The notes under the pieces were generated by a model. That model was given only the letters and a program-made list of their open reading frames with translations. It made no database searches and was not told the DNA's origin. A DNA stretch of 64,000 bases from positions 1-64,000 of the forward strand of contig JAEPRB010000121.1 in NCBI GenBank assembly GCA_016758965.1. The letters are read 5' to 3'. Positions within the stretch are counted from its first letter, which is position 1. Each line of letters starts with the position of its first letter. Both the position numbers and the translations under genes were made by a program. Positions 14,004-25,257 of this stretch are shown here, in pieces. The stretch is from Circinella minor. Taxonomy: Eukaryota; Mucoromycota; Mucoromycetes; Mucorales; Lichtheimiaceae.

Positions 14004-17000
14004 ATGCCGTCAACTTTTCATACCTTGGAACGGGAGCGTATGTTCCGAGAGCCTTCGGACGATAGTTATGGTGTTCCACAACTTCAAGAAGTCACTTTAC
14101 CTCATATCGAATCTTTCAACAGTATTACTGATTTTGGCGGCACTGGTGAAGGTCTTTTAAACATATCTCTTAAAGATATTGGCAAAATTTCAGCATTCGA
14201 TACCAATCTTACAGGTTTTGGTGAAGTTTCCGATTTAGAATCGTTAGGAAATAAGTTGACTTATTGGGTTGAAGATCCAAAGATTATTCAACCCATGGTA
14301 AGTGACCAAGATACTCGATCGACCAACCGCTTGATCTATCCTACCGAAGCTCGTGAACGATTAAAGACTTATAGTGGAAAATTGCAACTTAAGTTTTGTT
14401 GGAGAGTCAATGACGGTCCTGTTTCGTCCGAAGTCAAGGATATGGGTTTAATTCCTATTATGGTACGTTCTAACCGTTGTAATCTCCGCGGCATGTACTC
14501 CAAGCAACTTGTAAAACATCACGAAGAATCAGAAGAAATGGGTGGTTACTTTATTGTAAACGGTATTGAAAAACTTGTTCGTTTGCTTATTATGCCTCGA
14601 CGTAATCATGTGACAGCCATTATGCGTAATTCATTCCAAAAGCGTGGTCCCACTTACTCACAATATGGTTGTGCTATTCGTTGTGCACGCCCTGATCAAA
14701 CTACACAAACAAATACACTTCATTATTTGAACGACGGTAATGCTATGCTTCGTTTCCATTGGCGCAAACAAGAATATATGGTTCCAGTTATGATGATCTT
14801 GAAGGCATTGGTGGATACATCCGATAAAGAAATTTTCGATGCTTTGTGTCAAGGTGATATCAAGAATACTTTCTTGACTGATCGTGTCGAATTACTTTTG
14901 CGTAGTTTCAAGATTTATTCATTGTATACACGTGATGCTTGCTTGAATTATCTCGGTAATAAGTTCCGTATTATTTTGGGATCGGATGAAGATTTAACAG
15001 ATAAGGAAGTGGGTCAAGCACTTTTGGACAAGATTGTTCTTGTTCATTTGAAGAACGGTCGTGATAAATTTAATTTATTAATGTAAGTTTTTTTTTTTTT
15101 TGAAAAAAAAAATTATTGTGGATCTGTGTTACCATGAATAATTTGAATAACAAAATTCTACTTTATTATTTAATAGTTACATGATTCGCAAATTATATTC
15201 AGTTGTATCTGGTGAATGTTGTATTGATAATCCTGATTCTCCTCAACATCAAGAAATTCTTTTACCTGGTCATTTGTATAATATGATTTTGAAAGAAAAG
15301 ATTTTTGACTGGCTTACTGGTATCAAGGCTCAAATCCGTACCACAATTCGATTGAATCCAGAAAGAGTTGATTTCCATGACAGTAAGTTGTATATTGGAT
15401 TAAAGAAAATTTTTATTTTACCCATAGTTTGTCTATTTTGTTACTAATTCATAATTTATGAATATTAGGAAAATTCATCATGAATTCTATTAGAAAAGTC
15501 AATTCGGATATGGGTCAAAAACTCAACTACTTCCTTGCCACTGGTAATCTTGTCAGTAAAACTGGTTTGGATTTATCACAGGTAATAAACCATAAATATG
15601 GTGCAGTCATTACATAAAGAATAAGACGATTGATTGAATTATGGATGTATCTTAGATGAGTGGTTATACTATTGTTGCCGAAAAACTTAACTTTTATCGT
15701 TACATTTCTCATTTCCGCTGTGTTCATCGTGGTGCTTTCTTCGCTGAATTGAAAACAACTGCTGTTCGTAAATTGCTTCCTGAAGCCTGGGGTTTCTTGT
15801 GTCCCGTCCACACTCCTGATGGTTCTCCTTGTGGTTTATTGAACCATTTGGCCCACAAATGTAAAATCATTAACGAACCATTGGATGTCGATGGCTTACC
15901 TGCTTTGCTTGGTGCTTTGGGTGTATCCCAAGCTCTTCTTCATTCCATTGGTCGACCTCACGATGTTGCCATTTTGCTTGATGGTCGTATTGTCGGTTGG
16001 TGTACACCTAAGACTGCTGAAAAGGTTTCAAAGAGTTTGAAATACTGGCGTGTTAATCGTGAAAAGGATATTCCTTTTGATATTGAAATTGCACATGTTC
16101 CCACATCTTATGGTGGCGAATATCCTGGTTTGTATATTTTCTCATCTCCCGCACGTATGATGCGTCCTGTCAAATTCCTTGCAAATGGAAAAGAAGATCG
16201 TGTTGGTACATTTGAACAAGTATATATGGATATCGCATGTATGGATGATGAAGTGGTTCCTGGTGTTACAACACATCAAGAATTCACACCAACCAACATT
16301 TTCAGTATTGTTGCTAACATGACTCCTTTCTCTGATTTCAATCAATCTCCCAGAAACATGTACCAATGTCAGGTAAATAACAATAGTAACTTTTATTATC
16401 TCGCTCTTATATAAACAGAAGGATACGAAGGGGGGATTCTAAAACTGTTATATTTTTGTAGATGGGTAAACAAACCATGGGTACACCTTCCTCGGCCTTC
16501 AATCACCGAACAGATAACAAAATGTATCGCTTACAAACTGGACAAACACCTGTTGTACGACCCGCACTACATGACACTTACGGTTTCGATAACTTCCCTA
16601 ACGGTACCAATGCCATTGTTGCTGTCATTTCATACACTGGTTATGATATGGAAGATGCTATGATTCTAAACAAATCAGCACACGAACGTGGTTTTGGTTA
16701 TGGTACTGTCTACAAATCCGAAATTGTTGATTTGGATTCATTACGAGTTTCTGGTGAAGCTATTTCCTATCACTTTGGTCTTGACCGATCCAAGAGTAAA
16801 CTTTGCAAAGATTATATTGGTAATGATGGTTTACCACATATCGGCGCACATCTTAAGGCAGATGATCCACTTTATGCATACATTGATGATGCCACCGGTA
16901 AATGTCTTGTCAAGAAATACAAAGGTCCTGAAGATGCTTATGTTGATGAAGTCCGTATTCTTGGTGACGATCTCGGCAATGCTGAATTACAAAAAGTACA

Positions 17001-18085
17001 CATCAAATTACGTATTACTCGTTCACCCGTTATTGGTGATAAATTTTCCTCCAGACATGGTCAGAAAGGTGTTTGCTCACAAAAATGGCCTGCAGTTGAT
17101 ATGCCTTTTACAGAATCTGGTATGCAACCTGATGTTATTATTAATCCACACGCTTTCCCCTCCCGTATGACTATTGGTATGTTTGTCGAAAGTTTGGCAG
17201 GCAAAGCAGGTGCATTACACGGTATTTCACAAGATAGTACTCCTTTCAAGTAAGTTTTTCTGTTTTTATTTTTATTTTATTTTTTCATTAAAAAAAGAAG
17301 TTAAGAGAAGAATAATATAAGCCAGCATATACTTATTAATATTATAATTATTATTAGATTCAATGAACAAAACACAGCAGCAGACTATTTTGGTGAACAA
17401 TTATTAGCTGCAGGATACAGTTATCATGGTAACGAACCAATGTATTCTGGTATTACTGGTACAGAAATGAAGATGGATATTTACATTGGTGTAAGTTTTA
17501 AATTATGGGGGGAAGAAATGGGGAGGTAATCGATACAAAGAAATTATAGAGATACTAACTAGCTTTTTTTTCTTCTTCCCTGGACCAATTTAGGTTGTAT
17601 ATTACCAACGTCTTAGACACATGGTAAATGATAAATTCCAGGTTCGTACTACTGGTCCAGTACACAACTTGACTATGCAACCTGTCAAGGGTCGTAAACG
17701 TCATGGTGGTATTCGTCTTGGTGAAATGGAACGTGATTCTTTACTTGCTCACGGTACAAGTTTCTTACTTCAAGATCGTTTAATGAACTGTTCCGATTAT
17801 TCACAGGTAAAAAAAAAACATATAAAAAACCTTTGTTTGATAAACACTAAACATTTTGGAAAATATTTCTATATTTAGGCACATGTTTGTCGATTATGTG
17901 GTTCATTGGTATCACCGATCTGTACAAAGATTGTATCAACATTGGCAAACAAACGCACATTCGAATGCCGAACATGTGGTACAGCAGAGGGTATTGAACT
18001 GATAGCCATCCCTTATGTATTTAGATACCTCACAACCGAGTTAATGAGCTTGGGTATCCGACTCACTCTTGGTGTGAAGCCATAA
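14004..18085 (+). CDS. RPA2: DNA-directed RNA polymerase I second-largest subunit
   Basis: Eight exons (14004-15082, 15177-15382, 15469-15581, 15656-16372, 16462-17249, 17358-17490, 17594-17806, 17879-18085) give 1151 aa, close to yeast Rpa135 (1203). This subunit forms half of the Pol I active-site cleft and transcribes rDNA in the nucleolus. Diagnostic blocks: [20 protein letters not shown] (protrusion/lobe), [20 protein letters not shown], the hybrid-binding [30 protein letters not shown], and a C-terminal zinc ribbon CRLCG...CRTCG. The Pol I form is chosen over Pol II/III because of the N-terminal [17 protein letters not shown] and the [19 protein letters not shown] block. The start is the first ATG in frame after a T-rich leader; 255 bp separate it from the CSF1 stop. 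Confidence 0.96.
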
Positions 18086-18363
18086 AAAATTAATGATAAT
18101 AATGTTAATAATAATAACCACATATTGCATCCTTCAACAATAGTTCTAAAAAAAAAAGAAACCTCTACACAAACACACACCCATACTACCCTTTTTTTTG
18201 TAATTTTTTTTTCTCATCGAATCCCCTCATTTATTATCCTTTTTCTTCTTATTAAAACTTTGCAGCATATTTTTTTTTATTTTATTATATAGTAGTTTAT
18301 TATTATTATTGTCATTACGGTCTTTGTTTTTTATTTAATATTATAGTATAGTTATTGAATTAA

Positions 18364-19079
18364 TCAGACGGTCAACATTTTACCGAAACGAAGACCAGCT
18401 ACAGCTAAACCAGCAACCTTTGCTACTTCAATTCCAAGATAAAGACGGCAGCAACTCTTTTCTGAACAACATGAATCTCCACCAGCAGTAACTGTTGGAA
18501 CTTTATCAGAAGGAAGACAACATTCTTTCAATTTTGGTAAAATGTATGCTCCTTGTGCAAGACTAATGGCGGCTGGTGCAAGGACAGCAGTTGTTAAGAC
18601 AGCATCAACAAAACCATCATGGTCAATAATACGCTTGCGCCATTCACAGAAAAGATCCAAGGTTACAACACCAATAGCCAACTATAAAAACGAAAAAAAA
18701 ATTTTAATCATTCATTTATTAGAAAATAAAACATTATCTTCCATATGCATCTAGCTATATATTCTATAATACTTACTTCGATCTTGTTCAACCATCCTAA
18801 TCGATTTCTTCCAAGATCCAACTTTTGACTTTTATTCAAACTGTCTGTTACTTTACATAACAAAGGTGTTTCCAAAAAGCCAACATTGAAAGATGTAGCA
18901 AACCAATACACGTTAGCCATCGTCAAATACAAAGTAAGGTGACGAAGTGAAGCCTTTTCCCAGACTTTTTTATGGAGGATGACTTCAATAGCGATTGATG
19001 GAACAATCACTTTAACTGTTGACCAAGGATCGGTCACGAAGCGAGTCAAGCATGATGCAGTGGATCCTGAAGTAGACAT
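18364..19079 (-). CDS. Small multi-pass membrane protein, family not named
   Basis: Two exons (19079-18777 and 18681-18364) joined by a GT-AG intron encode 206 aa. There are four to five hydrophobic segments (for example around STVKVIVPSIAIEVIL, LTLYLTMANVYWFATSF, LAIGVVTLDLF, AVLTTAVLAPAAISLAQGAY and YLGIEVAKVAGLAVAG) and a Cys-rich loop with CC, CC and CC pairs. The stretch FLETPLLCKV...LGRNRLGWLNKIE resembles, from memory, a bacterial family of four-TM proteins with an ESP...VGR.VF..LN.VEW signature; this is only a pattern impression. It lies convergent to RPA2 and downstream of the NDK-like gene. Function unknown. Confidence 0.8.
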
Positions 19080-19786
19080 ATTGTTGTATTAATGTGTTGG
19101 TGAGGTTATAATAATAAAAAGTAGTGCAATTGATATGATTATATAAAAAGAAAAGAGAGGTGAGAATAACTTTCGAAACATTGTTGATGTTTTTTCAACC
19201 CATATAATGAAAAAAACGTTCCGCGGAGAATTCTTTTTTTTTGTTTTAATTAATTAAAAATGCAGTATGTTTTGCCTAATTTATGCAATACATGACCCTA
19301 CTAAATTCGAGGGTATAATAAACATAAACGTCATAATGAAGTCATAGCGGCGCCAAAGGCTATCAAAAGCACCCTAAATAAACTTTTTTTGTCAGAGTGG
19401 ATCTCTGCCAAAACATCCAATGATTGAAGAAAGCTACTTGTGTTCATGTGCATATGCCACCACAAACACTAGAGAGACATACATACACACCAATTCATTG
19501 TCTTACTATTGCTCAAAATACACACATAATTTGTATTCTATAGGGTAAGTACAAGAATATGTAAGAAATTGGAACAAACAAATAATTTATTTCGTTAAAA
19601 TATATATTTATAAATAAAAATGAACAAGAAAAATAAAATAAGAAAAAGGCAAATTGGGAAAATTACAGTTTGTACGTGCGTACTTGCGTACGTGTGTGTG
19701 CTGGATGTGTGTTTGTAGTTTCTAAATAAAAAATAAATAAAGAGGGAAGGGGAAAATTATTATATCGAAATATATAAAAGAAAAAA
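19080..19786. other. Intergenic region without genes
   Basis: Between the 5' end of the membrane-protein gene and the 3' end of the NDK-fusion gene. Contains TG/CA-rich patches (about 19670-19715, CGTGCGTAC/GTGTGTG). No gene supported. Confidence 0.5.
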
Positions 19787-22700
19787 TTAAGCAGTAAATC
19801 GATTAATCATATCTTTGACACGATTGCTTGGTGAACGTGCACGAGCTTCCTTGGTATGATCATTTTTGCCATTGACACCATCAGCAGTTGAAAGTGTATT
19901 TGATTCAAATTTGTTTCGAAGTTGTGCGACTTCTGGTGTTTTTGGTCGAGATGAAGCACTACCAGCAGATGCTTTACCATCCATCACAGAAAGAGATTTT
20001 GTAGTTGTTATTTCATCATGATGAACAGTGGTAATAGCTGCTACCTCATCGTCATGATCTACAGAAGATTCTCCAAGAACTTGTTCCGTGACATCTTCCA
20101 TAGTATCGTTTGATGCATCATTATCTTCTTTCTCTTCCAAAACATTATCTTTGTTGTCGGCAGCATTACCGTCTTCTTTTGATTCAGTGGTACCGGAAGT
20201 TTCCTCACTAACATTTGGTTCCTTCAATTCGATGGGTTTTTCTTCTTCATCTACTGTTACTTGTGTTTCAGGCTTATCATTTGTTGTAGATTCCTTTGCA
20301 CTTTTTTCCACAGAAATCTTTGATTTACCAGATGCAGTAGTATCTGTTGTCTTTTTTGATGCTACAGCTGTTTTCTTTAATGTTGCTGCGCTTGTTGCGG
20401 CACCAGTAGTTCGCTTTACTGGGCCTGAAGTAGTTGATACTTTTGAAGTAGCAACACGCTTAGTAACTGGGGTAGTACCATTAGCTGTAGTCTATAAGGG
20501 GTTTTTTTAAGGAAAAAAACTTGTAAATAATAGCGCCACAAGTAGACGATTTATTCTGAATAAACACGACATACCTTTTTTGTTGCTGTTTCAGTTGCAG
20601 TAGTAGTAGTAGTAGTAGTAGTAGTAGGAGCTTTACGGACAACACGTTTAGCAGGAGTAGTTCCAGCAGCAGCAGTTGCGGTAGCATTTGATGATGCTCT
20701 TGTTGTAGTTCTACCTGCTGTTGTCGTCGTTGTTCGAGCAGTACCAGTGGAGGTTTTTGTGGCAGTGGTCGTGCGTCTAGCTGCGGGAGTAGTTGTTGTG
20801 GTTCCGCCAACAGAAGTTCGTTTGATAGCTGTTGTTTTTGCTGCAGTTGTGGTTCTTGTTGTGGCTCCTGTGGTAGTAGCCTTTGTAGTAATCTTTCCCT
20901 CCTCTGAATCATTACTTCTAGTTCGAGTACGAGTAGCAGATGTGGGTGCTGATAAACGAGAAAAGACAGAAGTGCGAGGTGCTTTGGTTGGTGGTTTATT
21001 CTCAGCTGATGTTGCATCGGTTTTGGATGTTGTAGATTGCTTTTTTGCAAGTGTTGCAACGCGCGGTACTCTACCACCTGTTGTTGTTGTTGTTGTAGTA
21101 GCAACCTTACCCTTTGTTCCTGTCGCTGTCGCTACACCAGTTCGCTTTGTACCAGTAGTAGCAGCAGTAGCGGTACGTGTTGCTATCGTTGTCTTTCTTT
21201 CTGGCAATGACGATTTCTTTGCAGTTGTTGTAGCTGGAGTTTTGGCAGTACCAGTTGTTGTTGCAGTCTTACGTTGTGGTGATCGTGAAGGAGATTTAGG
21301 CTTCGCTGCTCCCGTAACTGTTGCTTCGGATGCCTTGGTATTTTTAATGTCTTTCTTTGCAGTGATACCTTTTCCTACCTTACTTACGTTTTCAGGCTGT
21401 TCCTTCAATTTCTCAACCTTTGCTTCTTCAATCTTTGTTGAATCGTCCTTAGATGTCTCAACCTTTGTATCTTCTTCCTTAGGTGCCTCGACCTTTACAG
21501 TCTCTTCATTGGGAGTCTCGACCTTTACGGCTTCTTCCTTGGATGTCTCGACCTTTTCAGCTTCGTCCTTAGGTGACTCGACCTTTGCGGTTTCTCCCTT
21601 AGATGTCTCAATTTCTACGACTTCTTCCTTTGGCGCTTCAACATTAGTTTCTTTGTTTAGTTCTTCCTTTGGAGTGGGTCCTTGTTCCTGATCCCTGTTG
21701 GCAGCAGTAGTGATAGATTTAGTTTCATCAGCAAGCTCTTTGTCGAGTATCTCATTCTTTTGTTCAGTCTCAGCTGGAGTTGGTACTGCTGATTCCTCAT
21801 TTATTGCTGCTACATCTTCAGAAGCCTGTGTATCTTCTTCCTTCTTTTGTTCTTCGGCTGCTTCAGCTTCGACGTCCTTAACGTTAGATTCTCCCTTTTG
21901 TTCAATAATCTTTTCCGCTTCAGAATTGTCAATCTTATCTACATTATCCTTTTGCTCAGCCGTTACATCTTCGACTGTGGCTGTGGATTCATCTTTAGTG
22001 TCACATTGTTCGTCTGCGGGTGGACCCGACTTATTTAATTCTTCAGCTTTTACTTCTTTTGAAACTTCTTCCTTCTTTAATTTTTCTTTTTCCATTGTCT
22101 GTGCAATATTGTCAATTTCCAAATCCACTTCGTCCTTTGTCGTTTCATCGAGTGTTTGGTTCTCATCATTCTTTGATCCATTCACATTATCATGCTCGAC
22201 ATTGGTTTCTTTTTCGTCGTTAACTTCTGTGACATCCTCAGTATTTTGTGGAGTTTCGTCGTTATTCTCCTCTCTTTCTTGATCAATAGTCGAAGTTTTT
22301 TTGGTGGATTGTTTTTCTTCCTCTGTTGCTGCTGTAGGAACAGGTTCTTTGAAAGTGGTAGAAACAGCTTGCTCTGATTCTTGATGAACCTTCTTGGACT
22401 CACTGTCTACAATATCACTTTGTGTAGAAGCATCACTGGATTCAACAATAGGTATTAAACCATTGTTCTTTTTTTCTTTTTCGCCTTCATTAGCAATAGG
22501 AGTAGTAGGCTTTTGTTCATCAGCCAGTTTGATTGCTGTTGATTCTTTATGCTCCTCCTTTTCTTTTTCATCTTTCTTTTCATTTGTTGATGATAACATT
22601 TCTGCAGTGTCTACAACTTGATCCGCTCCTTCCTTTAAAGACTCACCATCATCCTGCTTCTTCTCTTCAGGGATAATGGTTTCGTCAATGGTAGTTGTTA

Positions 22701-24241
22701 CTTGAATTAATGATTCAGCCTTCTCTTGTTGCTGCATAACAATATCCGTTTCTTTTTCTTCTTTTTTAGTAACAGTAGCCTCTTCCTCCTTTACGATTTT
22801 GTTTTCAACAACAACAATTGAGTTTTCAATTTTAATTTCCCCTTGCTCCTGAACAACTTGATCGACAGATTTTTTTTCGGTTATCAATTCTTGTTGATCG
22901 ATAGCGGTTGTGGATTGATCCTTATCTTCTGTTGTAGGTTGTTCCTCTATTATTTCTTTCTTATCATCAACCATGTTTTCTTGTTTTTGTTCATCAATAG
23001 TTTCAAATATAATTTGAATTTCTCGTTCAGCACTTGTTTGACAATCACTACCATGTGTAGCATTACCCATACCATCGGTACCAAATAGTGCACGAATACT
23101 GTTGTTGTACAACAAATAATAAACAATTAGGTCAGGTGAAACTTTTTTTCTCTAATTTTTTTTTTTGGGCAGAATTTAGTTAAATTTACCTGTTTGGATC
23201 AATATCACGCGCCTTGACAGGATCTGTGGGACCCATTTTTGCGCGCCAATCTTGAATCGCGTTGATTTTTTCCAAAACCAAAGCATAAATAGGTCCACTG
23301 TTATTATTACGAAACGATTATTAATAACTTGCAAAATAAAATAAATTGGCAATCAATAAATACAATTATATTATTATTACCTGCTCATCCACCGAGTCAA
23401 TTCATCGTAAAAATGTTTTCCTTCATGTTCACGATAAAACAAACGTGCTTGATCCAACGAAAGATGTAATTGACGTTCTTGAACAATAGTAAATTCGGCT
23501 TCTTTAATCTTGGCAACAATATCATTTTTTTTGTTAGCAGAGATTGCATCAGGTTTAATAATAGCAAGCGTGCGCTGAATTGTCGTTTTTTCTTCATTTG
23601 TTGTTGTAGCTGGTACAGTGTCTATTTTAGATGATTCATTTCCATTGTTGCTGCTGTTGCAATTGACTTCAGGTTCTTCAGTCGAAGGTTTTTCTTCTTT
23701 TTTATTGGTGGTTTTAATTTCATTGTCTTCGACAGCAGGTTTTCCTTGTTCCGGTTCGGTAACAGATTCCTTTTCTTTTTCTAACACTGGTTCCACTAAT
23801 TCCTGGTTAGCAACAGATGACTTTTCATGGTCACCATTAGAGAGAGTGAGTTTGGTATCGTTATTCGATTCATCAACAGTTGGTTCCTCGGAAACAGAAG
23901 GACTTGTAACTTCAGAATTATTTTCATTTTCGACAAGAGAAATAGCTGAATCTGTTTGCAACTTGCCAGGAACACCTTGTGCTTTACATACAAAAAATTC
24001 AAAATATATATATATATATATGATTTTGTTACTATAATATCAATAAAAAAACATTATGATATCTTCTTACATGTTTGTTGTTCAGACGTTGATTGCCCGA
24101 TGATAACTGCTTGTTCCTCCTATTGAAAAATAAAAGTAAGGTTAATAAAAAAAAACCGTGATGATTGGACTCATTTAGAATACAAAATAAAAAAGGTCAT
24201 CATCTCGGTTGGAAATGAGGTAATACCTCTGTTAGGGTCAT
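19787..24241 (-). CDS. NDP-kinase domain protein with giant disordered tail
   Basis: Six exons (24241-24227, 24119-24071, 23981-23381, 23297-23190, 23098-20575, 20491-19787) give 1333 aa. Residues about 150-290 form a nucleoside diphosphate kinase domain: TIQRTLAIIKPDA, FYREHEGKHFYDEL, SGPIYALVLEK and the active-site NATHGSD, with the phospho-accepting His at about residue 273. An acidic leader of about 130 residues precedes it. After the domain come about 450 residues rich in E/K/D/V, a decapeptide repeat KVETSKEEAV (21410-21640), then a basic T/A/K/R-rich segment with poly-Thr, and a C-terminus with two short helices (VAQLRNKFES, VKDMINRFTA). The key NDK motifs are present, so catalysis is possible. 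The tail resembles cytoskeleton-binding disordered regions only in composition. Exon 1 holds just five codons. Confidence 0.85.
21405..21640 (-). repeat. 30-nt coding tandem repeat in NDK-fusion tail
   Basis: About seven to eight imperfect 30-nt units encode decapeptides of the type KVETSKEEAV / KVESPKDEAE / KVEAPKEEDT. Charge alternates (Lys and Glu) with a Ser/Thr-Pro or Ser-Lys site per unit. Part of the disordered tail. Confidence 0.85.
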
Positions 24242-24975
24242 TGCAAGAACAAAAAAGTATTTAGTATGGTATCAATAATATATGAGAAAAGGTATTAGAA
24301 AAAAAAAGTATATTATTTAGCTGTTAAGAAAATAATAGTAATAGTAATAATAAAAAGAACAATTTTAACAACTAAAGAAAGAAAGAATACGTAGTAAAAA
24401 AAAAAAATATCCCCCTTGATATGGCAACACAAAAAAAAAAAAAGTTGCTGACCTTGTCAATTCACGTCAGTTTTTCTGTTGTACAACATGAACAAGACTA
24501 CATATACAGAGCATTACATTTTATTATTATACTATTTATCCGACACTCTATAAAATATATTAATTTTATTTGATTTTAATATAGTATAACCAAATGAATT
24601 GAACGTTAAAAAAAAGAATGCAAGGGTAAATACATTTATAGTTTAATAATGAAGTTATATAATAATAATAATAATATATTTAAATATAATATAAAGAAGG
24701 AGAAATCCTATTTAAAAAAAGGATGCAAAATTCGTTTGAGGGTGTAAAATGATAATTTGATTTCAAAAGGGAGTTTTCGTTTTTTCTTTTTCCCCGAGAG
24801 TAGATGTGGGGATATAAAAACAGTACAATAAAAATAATATGACATAGAGCCCGTTTTTTATTATATGTGTGGAGAAGAGTGAGGAATTAACAAGGGATCA
24901 GAGAGGGAAAAGAAAAGAAAAAAGAGGATGTGAAAGAAGGGGTAAAGCGTTATATTTAATTTGAAAAGGGAGGGA
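24242..24975. other. Intergenic region without genes
   Basis: Promoter side of the NDK-fusion gene and 3' flank of the small TM-protein gene. Very AT-rich with AAT repeats (24662-24680). Nothing further supported. Confidence 0.5.
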
Positions 24976-25257
24976 TTATTGTTCGTCGTTGTTAACGTCG
25001 TTTTGATTTGGTTGTTGCTGTTGTACAGTCGTACGTCGTTCTCGAATAACTACAGGTGTATTGCCTTGTTGAGCCTTTAGTCTCCGTCGTGCTTCTAATC
25101 GTGCAGCTTTATCATTTTGATCAAAGGCTGGACAAGGAAATAACGTCGGCGCTGCTACTGTTGCTATTGCACCTAATGCTACCAAGACAAATAAATTGGA
25201 TGTAATGCGTTGTCTTTGTAGATGATTAAGTGGTTTCATTTTGGTGCCATTAAACAT
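24976..25257 (-). CDS. Small single-TM protein, conserved-looking
   Basis: Intronless, 93 aa. An N-terminal basic stretch (KPLNHLQRQR) precedes one hydrophobic helix (SNLFVLVALGAIATVAAPTLF), then a CPAF motif, a basic helix DKAARLEARRRLKAQQ and a Gln/Asn-rich tail. The layout suits a small mitochondrial inner-membrane or ER tail protein. A second Met at residue 7 could be the real start. No family recognised; function unknown. Confidence 0.7.
   Translation of the reverse strand: MFNGTKMKPLNHLQRQRITSNLFVLVALGAIATVAAPTLFPCPAFDQNDKAARLEARRRLKAQQGNTPVVIRERRTTVQQQQPNQNDVNNDEQ

Noticed and set aside
20747..21691. Long plus-strand open frame (314 codons, Val/Ser/Ala-rich) opposite the NDK tail
   Set aside because: It mirrors the repetitive Thr/Ala/Glu codons of the real minus-strand gene; there is no independent motif or splice logic.
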